DNA of 64,000 nucleotides from 40CM-2-70-7 sp035505915 (GTDB lineage: Bacteria; Gemmatimonadota; Gemmatimonadetes; Gemmatimonadales; GWC2-71-9). The position numbers and the translations under genes were made by a program. How positions within the stretch are numbered: the first letter of the stretch is position 1; the number at the start of each line of letters is the position of its first letter. Shown piece after piece: positions 46,838-55,430 of the stretch. The notes below the pieces were generated by a model. The model saw nothing but the letters and a program-made list of their open reading frames with translations. It did not search any database and was not told where the DNA came from. The stretch is from positions 1-64,000 of the forward strand of contig DATJQI010000005.1 of assembly GCA_035505915.1 (NCBI GenBank), in the 5' to 3' direction.

Positions 46838-47538
46838 CAGGGGATCGCCTCCACCGACGGCACGGCGTCCAGCCGGCCGTCCTCGAGCCAGAGGATGCGG
46901 TCGGCCCGCTGGGCCAGCTGCCGGTTGTGCGTCACCACGACCACGGCGGTCTCGAACTCGCGCGCCAGCCGGAAGAAGGTCTCGTGCAGGACCTCGGCGT
47001 TGGCGTGATCCAGGTTTCCGGAGGGCTCGTCGGCGAGCACCAGGGCCGGATCGTTGACGAGGGCGCGCGCCACCGCGCACCGCTGCTGCTCGCCGCCGGA
47101 GAGCTCCGCCGGGCGGTGGCTCATCCGTCCCGCCAGTCCGACCGCCGACAGGCGCTCCTCGGCGCGGGAGCGGGCCTGCCGGTCCGACGCACCGGCCACG
47201 AGCAGCGGCATCATCACGTTCTCGAGCGCGGAGAACTCCCGGAGCAGGTGGTGGAACTGAAACACGAATCCGATCCGCCGGTTGCGGAGATTCGCGAGCC
47301 CGTCGGGATCCAGGTCGGCGTACCGCGAGCCTTCGAGCCAGATGTCCCCCGACGTGGGGCGGTCCAGCGCGCCGAGGAGGTGGAGCAGTGTGCTCTTCCC
47401 CGCCCCCGAGGAGCCGACGACGGCGATCACTTCGCCGCGGCGGACCTCGACGTCCACGTTGCGCAGCACCTCGAGAGGCTGGCCGTCGCCGCCCGCGAAG
47501 ACTTTCCGGAGCGCCCGGGACTCGAGGAGCGCGTTCAT
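46837..47538 (-). CDS. lolD: Lipoprotein-releasing ABC transporter ATPase
   Basis: A 233-residue ABC ATPase of the LolD/MacB type: Walker A GSSGAGKST (42-50), signature LSGGEQQR (146-153), Walker B LVLADEPSGNLD (to 177) and H-loop VVTHN. With the membrane protein upstream it should extract lipoproteins from the inner membrane for LolA. Start ATG 47538 overlaps the lolC stop (ATGA). Confidence 0.93.
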   Translation of the reverse strand: MNALLESRALRKVFAGGDGQPLEVLRNVDVEVRRGEVIAVVGSSGAGKSTLLHLLGALDRPTSGDIWLEGSRYADLDPDGLANLRNRRIGFVFQFHHLLREFSALENVMMPLLVAGASDRQARSRAEERLSAVGLAGRMSHRPAELSGGEQQRCAVARALVNDPALVLADEPSGNLDHANAEVLHETFFRLAREFETAVVVVTHNRQLAQRADRILWLEDGRLDAVPSVEAIP

Positions 47539-48794
47539 TCGTAGCGGATGGCCGTGACCGGCTCGAGGCGCGCCGCCTGGAGGGCCGGGTAGAGCGGCGC
47601 GAGGGTGGCCACGATCAGGGATGCGAGCACCACCGCCGCGGCGTCCAGGGGCTGGGTATGCACCGGCAGGTGATCGACGAAATAGATCGATGGGTCGATG
47701 CGCACCCAGCGCCCGTCGTTGACCAGGGCGCCCAGGATGAAGCCGCCGACCGCGCCGACCACCGTGCCGGTGAGGCCGATCAGGATGCCCTGGGCCAGGA
47801 AGACGCGCCGGATGGCCCGCCGCTTGAGCCCCATGGCGAGGAGGATACCGATCTCCCGGGTCTTGTCCCGCACCACCATCGTCAGCATCCCCACCACGTT
47901 GAACGCCGCTACCACACAGATGAGAAACACCACGAAGGCCATCGCGAGTTTCTCGAGCTTCAGGGCCGAGAAGAGGTTGGCGTTCTGGCTCTGCCAGTCG
48001 ACCGCCCGGTACGGGAAGCCCAGCCGGGTGTCGAGCGCGGTCGCGACCGTCGCGGCGTTCCAGGGGTCCCGGAGACGCACTTCGATCCCGGTGACCGACG
48101 TGTCCGGGAGCCCCGCGAAGCGCTGGGCGTCGGGGCGGCTCATCGCGACGTAGCTGTCGTCGTAGATGTACATCCCCGTGTCGAAGATGCCGGTGACCTC
48201 GTACCGGTGGTACTGGGGCACGAACGACCCGGCGCTCGAGCTGAAGCTCGACCGGCCCGTGAACGAGATGAGCGTGACCACGTCCCCCACGTACGCCGAC
48301 AACTTGCTCGCGAGCCGGGTTCCCAGGGCCACGCCGCCCTCGACGTCGGGGCGGCTGGCGCGGAACCGCAGGTCTCCCTTGATGAAATGCTGCGGGAGGC
48401 TGGTCACGGCCAGGTGGCCCGTGTCGGACTCGATGCCGAACACCACGACCCCTTCGGCGTAGTCGTGGCCCGCGGTGATGCCGGCCTGGGTCATCACGAA
48501 CGGGGCGGCCGCGGTGACGCCCGGAAAGACCCGTACCGAATCGAGCACCCGGCGCCAGGAATCGAGGCGCAGGCCCTCTCCGTAGGTGAGGACGCGGAGG
48601 TGGGGGGACGCGACCAGGATCTTGTCGCGCAGGTCCGACTGGAGGCCGTTCATCACGCCCAGGACCACGACGAGCGCCATCACGCCCACCGCCACGCCGC
48701 CCACCGCGATCACGGTGATGAACGACAGCAGCCCCGACGAGCGGCGGCTGGTCAGGTACCGGAGCGCGAGGCGGAGCTCGAGGCGCGTGATCAT
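47535..48794 (-). CDS. lolC: Lipoprotein-releasing ABC transporter permease (LolC/LolE)
   Basis: A 419-residue MacB-fold permease: one N-terminal membrane helix after LELRLALRYLTSRRSSG, a large periplasmic domain (about 50-270), and three C-terminal helices with the FtsX motif LAMGLKRRAIRRVFLAQG. Only one such gene is present, so it probably forms a homodimer (LolF-type) in place of a LolC-LolE pair. ATG 48794 overlaps the lysS stop (ATGA). Confidence 0.92.
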   Translation of the reverse strand: MITRLELRLALRYLTSRRSSGLLSFITVIAVGGVAVGVMALVVVLGVMNGLQSDLRDKILVASPHLRVLTYGEGLRLDSWRRVLDSVRVFPGVTAAAPFVMTQAGITAGHDYAEGVVVFGIESDTGHLAVTSLPQHFIKGDLRFRASRPDVEGGVALGTRLASKLSAYVGDVVTLISFTGRSSFSSSAGSFVPQYHRYEVTGIFDTGMYIYDDSYVAMSRPDAQRFAGLPDTSVTGIEVRLRDPWNAATVATALDTRLGFPYRAVDWQSQNANLFSALKLEKLAMAFVVFLICVVAAFNVVGMLTMVVRDKTREIGILLAMGLKRRAIRRVFLAQGILIGLTGTVVGAVGGFILGALVNDGRWVRIDPSIYFVDHLPVHTQPLDAAAVVLASLIVATLAPLYPALQAARLEPVTAIRYE

Positions 48795-50260
48795 TCGGGC
48801 TTGAGCATGGGAAAGAGGATCACGTCCCGGATGTTGGCGCGGTCGGTCAGGAGCATCACCAGCCGGTCCACGCCCAGCCCCACGCCGCCGGTGGGCGGCA
48901 GTCCGTATTCGAGCGCGCGCAGGTAGTCCTCGTCGATCCGGTGCGCCTCGGCGTCCCCCTGCTCCCGGAACCGGGTCTGCTCTTCGAACCGCTGGCGCTG
49001 CTCGTCCGGATCGTTCAGCTCGGAGAACGCGTTGGCGATCTCCCGGCCCTGGATGAACAGCTCCCACCGCTCGACGCGCGTCGCATCCCCCCGCTTCCGC
49101 TTGGCCAGCGGCGAGAGGGCGACCGGGTGGTTCAGCACGAAGGTCGGCTGCACCAGCGTGGGCTCCGCGAAGGTCTTGAAGACTTCGTCCATCAGCTTGG
49201 CGCCGGAGTAGCGGTCGGCGTCGTCCACGCCCCTCCGCCGCAGCGCGGCGCGCAGCGCTCCGTCATCGGCGGTCGTGAGGTCGACGCCGGCGGTCTCCCG
49301 GACCAGCTCGTAGAAGTCCCGCCGCGCGAACGGGCGGCAGAAGGACAGCGTCATCCCGCCCCGCTCGAGCGTGTCACCACCCGTGACCTCCGCGGCCACG
49401 CCCGCGACCATCGCTTCCGTGAGCGCCAGCATGTCCTCGTAGTCGGCGTACGCCTCGTACCACTCGGCCATCGTGAACTCGGGATTGTGCCAGCGGTCCA
49501 CGCCTTCGTTCCGAAAGTCGTGCCCGATTTCGTAGACCTTCTCGAGCCCCCCGACGATGCACCGTTTCAAGTACAGCTCGTCCGCGATCCGGAGATAGAA
49601 CGTCGCCCCCAGAGCCTCGTAGAACGCCGTGAACGGCGTCGCCGCGGCGCCCCCGTACAGGGGCTGGAGCACGGGGGTTTCCACTTCCAGATACCCCCGC
49701 TCGTCCAGAAAGCGGCGGATGTAGCTCACCACCCGGGCGCGGGCGCGGAACACGTCCCGGGCTTCCGGGTGCGCGGCGAGGTCGGCGTACCGCTGGCGGG
49801 CCCGCAGCTCGGGGTCCGAGAGCTCGCCGTGGCGCACGCCCTGGGCGTCTTCCTTGCCCAGGGGCAGCGGGCGCAGGGACTTCGCGAGGAGCGCCAGCTC
49901 CTCCACGCGGAGCGTCACCTCGCCCGTCTTGGTGCGAAACAGCGGCCCGCGCACGCCGATCACGTCCCCCAGGTCGAGCAGCTTCAGCAGCTCATAGGAG
50001 TCGCCGAGGAGGTCCGCCTTGAAGTACAGCTGGATCTTCCCGGAGGCGTCTTCGAGGTGCGCGAAGGTCGTCTTTCCCATCCCGCGGAGGAGGATGATCC
50101 GGCCCGCCAGGCGGTGCGCGGTTTCATCGCCGTCGCGGTAGGCGTCCAGGGCGCCCCGGGCGAGGCCGGTCCGCTCGAACCGATAGGCGAACGCGGGGAT
50201 GCCGCGCCGCGCCAGCTCGGCCAGTTTTTCCCGGCGGGCCGCTTCGACGAAGCCGCTCAC
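48791..50260 (-). CDS. lysS: Lysyl-tRNA synthetase (class II)
   Basis: A 489-residue class II enzyme charging tRNA-Lys. N-terminal OB fold with GMGKTTFAHLEDASGKIQLY, then catalytic motif 1 around RFLDERGYLEVETPVL, motif 2 FRNEGVDRWHNPEFTM, and motif 3 GLGVDRLVMLLTD near the end. GTG 50260 overlaps the prfB stop (GTGA). An upstream open frame of about 97 residues belongs to prfB. Confidence 0.97.
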   Translation of the reverse strand: MSGFVEAARREKLAELARRGIPAFAYRFERTGLARGALDAYRDGDETAHRLAGRIILLRGMGKTTFAHLEDASGKIQLYFKADLLGDSYELLKLLDLGDVIGVRGPLFRTKTGEVTLRVEELALLAKSLRPLPLGKEDAQGVRHGELSDPELRARQRYADLAAHPEARDVFRARARVVSYIRRFLDERGYLEVETPVLQPLYGGAAATPFTAFYEALGATFYLRIADELYLKRCIVGGLEKVYEIGHDFRNEGVDRWHNPEFTMAEWYEAYADYEDMLALTEAMVAGVAAEVTGGDTLERGGMTLSFCRPFARRDFYELVRETAGVDLTTADDGALRAALRRRGVDDADRYSGAKLMDEVFKTFAEPTLVQPTFVLNHPVALSPLAKRKRGDATRVERWELFIQGREIANAFSELNDPDEQRQRFEEQTRFREQGDAEAHRIDEDYLRALEYGLPPTGGVGLGVDRLVMLLTDRANIRDVILFPMLKPE

Positions 50261-51364
50261 GCCGCGCGACCCCCCTGCTGCTTCAGGAAGGCTTCGATGA
50301 ATTGATCCAGATCCCCGTCCATCACTTTCTGCACGTCCCCCACCTTCAGCTCGGTGCGATGGTCGTTCACCATGGTGTACGGCTGGAAGACGTAGGAGCG
50401 GATCTGGCTCCCGAACGCGATGTCGCCCTTCTGCTTGTCGACCTCGGCCTTCTTCGCTTCCTGCTCCTCCAGCGCTTTCTCGTAGAGACGGGCTTTCAGC
50501 ATTTTCAGGGCGGTCGCCTTGTTCTTGAACTGGCTGCGTTCGTTCTGGCACGCCACCACGATTCCCGAGGGCAGGTGGGTGATCCGCACCGCGGAGCTGG
50601 TCTTGTTGACGTGCTGACCGCCCTTGCCGGAGGCGCGGAAGACGTCGATCCGGAGGTCATCCTCGCGGATCTCGATCTCGATGTCGTCGTCCACGACGGG
50701 GTAGACGAAGACCGAGGCGAAGGACGTGTGACGGCGGGCCTGGGCATCGAAGGGCGAGATCCGGACCAGGCGGTGGACCCCCTTCTCGGCCCGCAGCAGC
50801 CCGAAGGCGTAGTCCCCGCGGATCTCGATTTCGGCGGACTTGATCCCCGCCTCCTCGCCCTCCAGCAGGTCCAGGACCTCGATCTCGAAGCCGTGGCGCT
50901 CGGCCCACCGGGTATACATCCGCATCAGCATTTCCGCCCAGTCCTGCGACTCCGTGCCGCCGGCGCCGGGGTGGATGGTCAGGAGGGCGTCCCGGCGGTC
51001 GTCGGCGCCGCGAAGCATGTGCTGGAGCTCGAGGGCCTCGAGTGCCTGGGCGCAGCCGTCGGCCTCCGCTTCGAGAGAGCGCTGCATCTGGAGGTCGATG
51101 TTCGATTCCGCCTCGAGCATTTCCGTGAGCTCCCGCCCCTCGTCCACGCGCCGCTTGAGGGCGTGGTACGGGTCGAGCCACCGCTTGAGGGTCTTCACCT
51201 CTTCTACGGTTTTCCGGGCGCGTTCCTGGTCCGACCAGATGCCGCCTTCGGCCATCGTCTGCTCCAGCTCGGCCAGGCGCTTGGTCTTGCCGTCGACGTC
51301 AAAGAAAGCTCCGCAGTTCCTCGAGACGCTTTTGGAACTCGGAGAAGCGGTTGGTCAAAGGCAC
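50257..51364 (-). CDS. prfB: Peptide chain release factor 2 with programmed +1 frameshift
   Basis: RF2 terminates translation at TGA and TAA. The main frame (50257-51300) gives 347 residues with ISPFDAQARRHTS (SPF-type tripeptide) and the catalytic GGQ in GKGGQHVNKTSSAV. Upstream, a short zero frame from GTG 51364 encodes 21 residues ending RSFL and stops at TGA 51299-51301 inside CTTTGAC; a +1 slip continues DVDGKTKRLAELEQ, matching the E. coli junction. The joined product is 368 residues, normal for RF2 (365). A CGGAG stimulator lies just before the slip codon. The stop overlaps lysS. Confidence 0.96.
51298..51310 (-). promoter_or_regulatory. Programmed +1 frameshift site of prfB
   Basis: On the - strand CTT (51302-51304) is followed by TGA (51299-51301) and C, the classical slippery stop of RF2 genes, with a purine-rich GGAG four bases upstream that can pair with 16S rRNA. 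Low RF2 lets the ribosome slip and restores RF2, an autoregulatory loop well known from E. coli. Confidence 0.92.
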
Positions 51365-51398
51365 GGGGATCGCTCAGGTTGAGTGCAAGATAGGCGAC

Positions 51399-51428
51399 GA
51401 GCCGTCCCCCGGGTGCGGGGAACGGCTC
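51399..51428 (-). other. Strong hairpin between the zinc-ribbon gene and prfB
   Basis: A 12-bp inverted repeat (51399-51410 with 51417-51428, one G-T pair on the - strand) with a six-base loop lies in the 110-base gap between the zinc-ribbon stop and the prfB start. No T-run follows, so it is not a standard terminator; it could be an mRNA end-stabiliser or part of the prfB leader. The bases before it (about 51429-51474) are AT-rich but I see no convincing promoter boxes. Confidence 0.5.
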
Positions 51429-51474
51429 TAACTGTGAAGAAATATGCGGAGTTAGACCTCGAAATTCCAGCGGT

Positions 51475-52374
51475 TTAGAAGACCTTCTGCCCGCCCGCGA
51501 GAAGCTCGTTCAACGCATCGGTCCAGAAGGGCGTGCTTTGCGCCATCTCCTGGCCCACCTGCTCTACATACTCGAGCCAGCTCTTCTCGATCTCGTCCTT
51601 GAAGATCTGCGGCAGCGTTCCCTCCCGCTGGCCCTGCAGCCGCTTCTCAGGATGGTAGACGAGCATGTCCGAAATGAGCGCGCGGGCCAACCGCCGCGCC
51701 TTCTGCTTCGGATCCTGCACCATGAAGGGATTCACCGGACGCAGCGGACCGGTCTTCCGCTCCACCGGCGCGGCGGCCGCCGCGGGCGCGGCGGGCGCTG
51801 GCGGAGCGGGCGGCATCGGCGTCGACGGACGCGGCGGCATCACCGGGGCCGGAGTGCCTCGCGGCGCCGTCGGCATCGAAGGCAGCGCCGGCGTGGACGG
51901 TGGCCGGACCGGAGGCGCGACGAAGGGCGCCGGGCGCGCAGCCGGGGGCGCGGTCGGGGGAGCCATCATCGGCGGCGCGACGGGAGGCCGCAGCGGCGGC
52001 GCGACGGCGGGCCGCACGGGCGCCGCGGGGGTCATGGGCGCGGCCGGAGTCGGCGGAAGCGCCGGAGGCGCGGGCGGCGCCGGCGTGAACACCGGTGCCG
52101 CGGGAGCCGCCATCGGCGCGGGGGCCGGCGGCGGGACCGGCTTCGGTGGAGGCGCGGGCGCGACGGGTGCCGGCGCCGGGGGCGCCGGGGGCGCCGGGAG
52201 GGGCGCCACACTCACGCGCTGAGGAGGAGCGATGGGGGCCGCAGCGGATGCCGGAGCTGCCGAGACCGCGAAGACATTGCCGCACACGGCACAACGCGCG
52301 CGTACGCCGCCGGCGGGCACCTTGGCCGGATCGACGCGGTAGACGGTCTCGCACGACGAACAGGTGACGTTCAC
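51475..52374 (-). CDS. MJ0042-type zinc-ribbon protein with long Pro/Ala-rich linker
   Basis: A 299-residue protein in three parts. Residues 1-35 are a zinc ribbon (C5, C8, C28, C31; VTCSSCETVYRVDPAKVPAG) of the kind placed at the N-terminus of signalling or envelope proteins. Residues 38-205 are almost only Pro and Ala with a few basic residues. Residues 210-299 form a charged helical domain (PKQKARRLARALISDMLVYHPEKR) with no name that I recognise. No membrane segment is seen. GTG 52374 lies 19 bases after the GGDEF stop, so both genes probably share the promoter at 53389-53417. Function unknown. Confidence 0.7.
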   Translation of the reverse strand: MNVTCSSCETVYRVDPAKVPAGGVRARCAVCGNVFAVSAAPASAAAPIAPPQRVSVAPLPAPPAPPAPAPVAPAPPPKPVPPPAPAPMAAPAAPVFTPAPPAPPALPPTPAAPMTPAAPVRPAVAPPLRPPVAPPMMAPPTAPPAARPAPFVAPPVRPPSTPALPSMPTAPRGTPAPVMPPRPSTPMPPAPPAPAAPAAAAAPVERKTGPLRPVNPFMVQDPKQKARRLARALISDMLVYHPEKRLQGQREGTLPQIFKDEIEKSWLEYVEQVGQEMAQSTPFWTDALNELLAGGQKVF

Positions 52375-52393
52375 GGGGCTTTCGATCCACTCC

Positions 52394-53356
52394 TCATTCG
52401 GACGTCTCGCCGGACTCGTGATCGCGGCGGCGGTCGACCACGAACACCGATCCGGCCTGCGTCTTGGCGTAGCTCTTCATTTCGGTCGCCAGCTCCGACA
52501 CCTGCGCCGGGTGGGCGAACCGGCGGTGCTGGTTGGTGACGATGCCGATGGACAGCGTCATCAAGGGCACCCGATGCAGCTGGCCCCGGCGGTCCTTTCC
52601 AAAGTAATACCCGGCCCGCCGGTCCTGCTCGTTGTACTGGAACGGGATCAGGGTATCGAAGACGGTCAGGATCTCCCCGCACACCTCGGTGATCGCGTCC
52701 ACGGGGATCATAAAGATGAAGTCGTCGCCCCCGATATGCCCGACGAACCCCCGGGGTCCGGCCATCCCCTTCACCACATCGTGCAAGATACGGGACAGCA
52801 AGTAGATGACGCGGTCGCCGTCGTAGTAGCTGTACCGGTCGTTGTATTCCTTGAAGTGATCCAGGTCCGCGTAGCAGACCGCGAACCACTCCCCCGCTTC
52901 CATCCGCCGCCGGATCTCCCGCTCGATGTCTGTCGTGCCGGGGAGGCGGGTGGACGGATTGACGGCGACATCCCGGGCGGTGCGGTTGAGGAGGCTTTCC
53001 AGGCGCACCGCCTGCTCGATCGGCTCGAGGAGCGGCGTGAGGACCTCGTCCGCGCCGGCGGCGAACCAATCCCGCACCCGGTCCGTGACGTGCCGGCCGG
53101 CGACGGCGGCCAGCGGCACGATGGCGGTGTAGGGATCGCCCTTCAGCCGCGAACAAAGCTCCATCGCCGATCCACCGTCGGCGTCCGCGTCCACCAGCAC
53201 GAGGAGGGGCAGCGCCCGGAGGACCATCTGGAGCACGGTCGCCGGATCGGTGACCGGGACCAGGGACGCCGCCTTCCCCGTAATCCACGGAAGGAGCGCG
53301 TCAGGAACCGGGCGGCCCGCCGGCGAAAAAAAGAGGATCGTCTGGCGCGTCCGCAC
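52394..53356 (-). CDS. GGDEF-domain protein with degenerate receiver-like N-terminus
   Basis: A 320-residue protein. Residues 5-125 resemble a response-regulator fold (LLVLVDADADGGSAMELCSR) but the phospho-acceptor region is not canonical. Residues 135-310 are a GGDEF domain with CYADLDHFKEYNDRYSYYDG, and the active-site loop reads GGDDF (209-213), compatible with diguanylate cyclase activity. The inhibitory RxxD site that normally lies five residues before the loop is absent (RGFV there), so product inhibition is not expected. GTG 53356 has AGGAG five bases upstream and a good promoter at 53389-53417. Confidence 0.88.
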   Translation of the reverse strand: MRTRQTILFFSPAGRPVPDALLPWITGKAASLVPVTDPATVLQMVLRALPLLVLVDADADGGSAMELCSRLKGDPYTAIVPLAAVAGRHVTDRVRDWFAAGADEVLTPLLEPIEQAVRLESLLNRTARDVAVNPSTRLPGTTDIEREIRRRMEAGEWFAVCYADLDHFKEYNDRYSYYDGDRVIYLLSRILHDVVKGMAGPRGFVGHIGGDDFIFMIPVDAITEVCGEILTVFDTLIPFQYNEQDRRAGYYFGKDRRGQLHRVPLMTLSIGIVTNQHRRFAHPAQVSELATEMKSYAKTQAGSVFVVDRRRDHESGETSE

Positions 53357-53388
53357 CGGGCTCCTCGTGTAAGAGTCGAGCGCACCGA

Positions 53389-53417
53389 AACGTAGGCCGG
53401 GGTGGTGGCGGTGTCAA
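53389..53417 (-). promoter_or_regulatory. Sigma-70-type promoter of the GGDEF gene
   Basis: On the - strand a perfect -35 TTGACA (53412-53417), a 17-base spacer and a -10 TACGTT (53389-53394, with the key T-A---T bases). The start codon is 33 bases downstream with its own ribosome site. This marks an operon start in an otherwise nearly gapless - strand run. Confidence 0.65.
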
Positions 53418-53429
53418 ACCAACACGCCG

Positions 53430-54215
53430 TCAGAACGCGACGCGAAGCGAGAAATGCGCCGCGTCCGGCAGGATCAGGGTTCGGAGGCTGGCGGACCGGC
53501 CGGCCGCAGCCGTGAGCCGGGCGGAAATCAGGGCGTCCAGGGCGCTCACGATGTGATTGGCCAAGAGGATGCCGAGCTGCCCCTGGGCGTTCCGGTAATC
53601 GTTGTCGGAGTTCCGGATCAGGTCCCGGAACGCCTGCTGCTGGAGGGCGGCGTTCTGCCAGGACCACTGGTAGGCGGGCCCTACGGCGTGCTGGACGTAG
53701 AAGGCGATGGCCTTCTGGTACTCGGGGCTGGTGGGCGGCGGCGGTGCATTGGGATCCGCCCAGAACGTCCGCCGGGCCAGGAGCCACACCGAGCCGTCGT
53801 ACGTGGAGGGGTCCGTCTCCGGCGAGAGCCCCGGTCCCGGGTCGTGGTCGAACTGCCCGGACGAGACGAACTTCTCCATCGTCTCGTAGTACTCGAAGAT
53901 GGTGTCCCGCCGCATCGTGGCGAAGCCGCGCTGCGCCACCAGGAAGGCGAGCTCGCGGAACGCGTCGGCCCCGCTGTTCCCCGCGTGCTCGAGCTGGATG
54001 TAGCGGCTCAGAACATACAGCTCGATCGCCCCGTACACGGCGCCACGGTCCTGATGGCCCAGCAGCTGTCCGAATCCCGGTACCACGAGCGACGCGAGAG
54101 GCCGCACCCAGGTGCGGCTCGCCAGCGCCGCGGAATCGATCTGCGCGACGGCGGGCCGGGCACCGGCCGCGACGACGACCGCCACCAGCGCCGCCGCGCC
54201 CGCCCTTCCCCACAT
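53430..54215 (-). CDS. Secreted DUF5683-like protein
   Basis: A 261-residue exported protein. Residues 1-24 are a signal peptide (ending RPAVAQ). The following RPLASLVVPGFGQLLGHQDRG has the P-G-x-G-Q turn with a hydrophobic run typical of DUF5683-type proteins of the FCB group; later there is an amphipathic region near YRNAQGQLGILLANHIVSAL and a C-terminal beta segment ending RVAF, so an outer-membrane association is possible. It shares one base with the PorV-like gene upstream. No function is known. Confidence 0.65.
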   Translation of the reverse strand: MWGRAGAAALVAVVVAAGARPAVAQIDSAALASRTWVRPLASLVVPGFGQLLGHQDRGAVYGAIELYVLSRYIQLEHAGNSGADAFRELAFLVAQRGFATMRRDTIFEYYETMEKFVSSGQFDHDPGPGLSPETDPSTYDGSVWLLARRTFWADPNAPPPPTSPEYQKAIAFYVQHAVGPAYQWSWQNAALQQQAFRDLIRNSDNDYRNAQGQLGILLANHIVSALDALISARLTAAAGRSASLRTLILPDAAHFSLRVAF

Positions 54216-55279
54216 CAGAAGACCAGGCTGAATGAGATGAACGTGGGATTGGCGGCGAGCAGGTCGGTGCCGGATACGAACGTGCGGGCGAAGTCGAGGG
54301 CGATGCTGCCCGAGTGCACTCCCATCCCGACCGAGGGTCCCGACAGGCCCTGGCGCGTGAATGCGTACCCACTGCGGAGCCGGATCAGGTCGCGGTAGCC
54401 CAGGTCGATGCCGATGCGCATCTGCGGCGGGGCGGAGTTGTCCCAGGGCCGGTCGACGTCGGCGGCGACGCGCAGGTCGACGCGGTCGAGCGCCTCGGCG
54501 AGCCGGGTCGTTCCCGAATCGGGCACGGCCAGCTCGGCGCCGCCCGCCGGCGCCCGGGGATGGAAATCGATCCGGTAGACCGCGCCGAGGACCAGACGCG
54601 CGGGGAGCGGATCGGCCTGGTCGGCGTTGTTCACCTGCAGCTTGAACCCGATGTCCTTCACCACCGCGCCGAAGCGGAAGGCCCCGCCGGCGCCGAGCGT
54701 GACCTGCGTGCCGACGTCGAACGCGTGCGTGATGGCGTTTGCGCCGTTCGGCAAGCCGCCGCAGAGGCCGGTGCAGTTCACCTGGAACTGGATCAGCTTG
54801 TAGGTCATCCCCACCGTCACCGCCCCCGCCACCGAGGTCGCGAACGAGGCCAGGTATTCGACGTTGCGCGGCGAGATGTGGGCGAGCGCGAAATTGGAGC
54901 TGTCCACCACCACGTCCTCTTCACCGTAGTCGACCAGATAGACCCCGACACCGAACACGCCGATGCCGCGACGGGGCACGAACAGGGTGATCGCGTTGGT
55001 CGGTCCGGCCACCAGATTGGCGCTGTTCAGGTTGAACTCGGCCTGCGTCATCGTGGCGAGCCCTGCCGGGTTCCAGAACACGTCCTCGCCGCGCCCCTGC
55101 AGCGTGACCCCGACCTGTCCCATGCCGACTCCCTGGGCGCCCACGGGCAAGAGCAGGAACACGGCGCCCGCATTGGTCAGGTCCGATCCGGATTGCGCGG
55201 GCAGCCGCGCGGCCGAGGCCCCGGCCAGGAGGCCGGCCGCGGCGATGGCCCGGACGGCTTCAGTAGGGCTTGGCCTCAT
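54215..55279 (-). CDS. PorV/PorQ-family outer-membrane beta-barrel protein
   Basis: A 354-residue barrel of the PorV/PorQ (FadL-like) group. Residues 1-29 form a signal peptide (ending RLPAQ). GAVFLLLPVGAQGVGMGQVG and EDVFWNPAGLATMTQAEF are the family's conserved N-terminal region, and the chain ends FISFSLVF with a terminal aromatic. In Bacteroidetes PorV escorts type IX secretion cargo; no type IX genes are seen here, so the role is open. The ATG at 55279 lies 20 bases inside the end of the Trm112-like gene. Confidence 0.78.
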   Translation of the reverse strand: MRPSPTEAVRAIAAAGLLAGASAARLPAQSGSDLTNAGAVFLLLPVGAQGVGMGQVGVTLQGRGEDVFWNPAGLATMTQAEFNLNSANLVAGPTNAITLFVPRRGIGVFGVGVYLVDYGEEDVVVDSSNFALAHISPRNVEYLASFATSVAGAVTVGMTYKLIQFQVNCTGLCGGLPNGANAITHAFDVGTQVTLGAGGAFRFGAVVKDIGFKLQVNNADQADPLPARLVLGAVYRIDFHPRAPAGGAELAVPDSGTTRLAEALDRVDLRVAADVDRPWDNSAPPQMRIGIDLGYRDLIRLRSGYAFTRQGLSGPSVGMGVHSGSIALDFARTFVSGTDLLAANPTFISFSLVF

Positions 55280-55430
55280 CCACGAGCATGATGGGGATGT
55301 CGTCTTCGACCGGATACGACAGGCGGCAGGCCGGGCACGCGAGGGCCTCGGCCGGTGCGGGACGATGCTCGAGGGGGCCCTTGCACTTGGGGCAGACGAG
55401 AATGGCGAGCAGATCGGGCGCGAGACTCAC
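55260..55430 (-). CDS. Trm112-like (UPF0434/YcaR) zinc mini-protein
   Basis: A 56-residue protein easily missed because it is short. It begins with GTG 55430 as VSLAPDLLAILVCPKCKGPL, has CPKC near residue 13 and CPAC near 32 (a four-cysteine zinc site), and ends LSYPVEDDIPIMLVDEA, the usual Trm112/YcaR ending. In E. coli the homologue is next to kdsB/lpxK; related proteins activate methyltransferases. Here it sits between era (GTGA overlap) and the PorV-like gene. The partner is unknown. Confidence 0.88.
   Translation of the reverse strand: MSLAPDLLAILVCPKCKGPLEHRPAPAEALACPACRLSYPVEDDIPIMLVDEAKPY

Noticed and set aside
51560..52300. Apparent tandem repeat in the zinc-ribbon gene
   Set aside because: The repetition is low-complexity Pro/Ala coding (GCC/CCC-type codons) without a fixed period, not a DNA repeat array.
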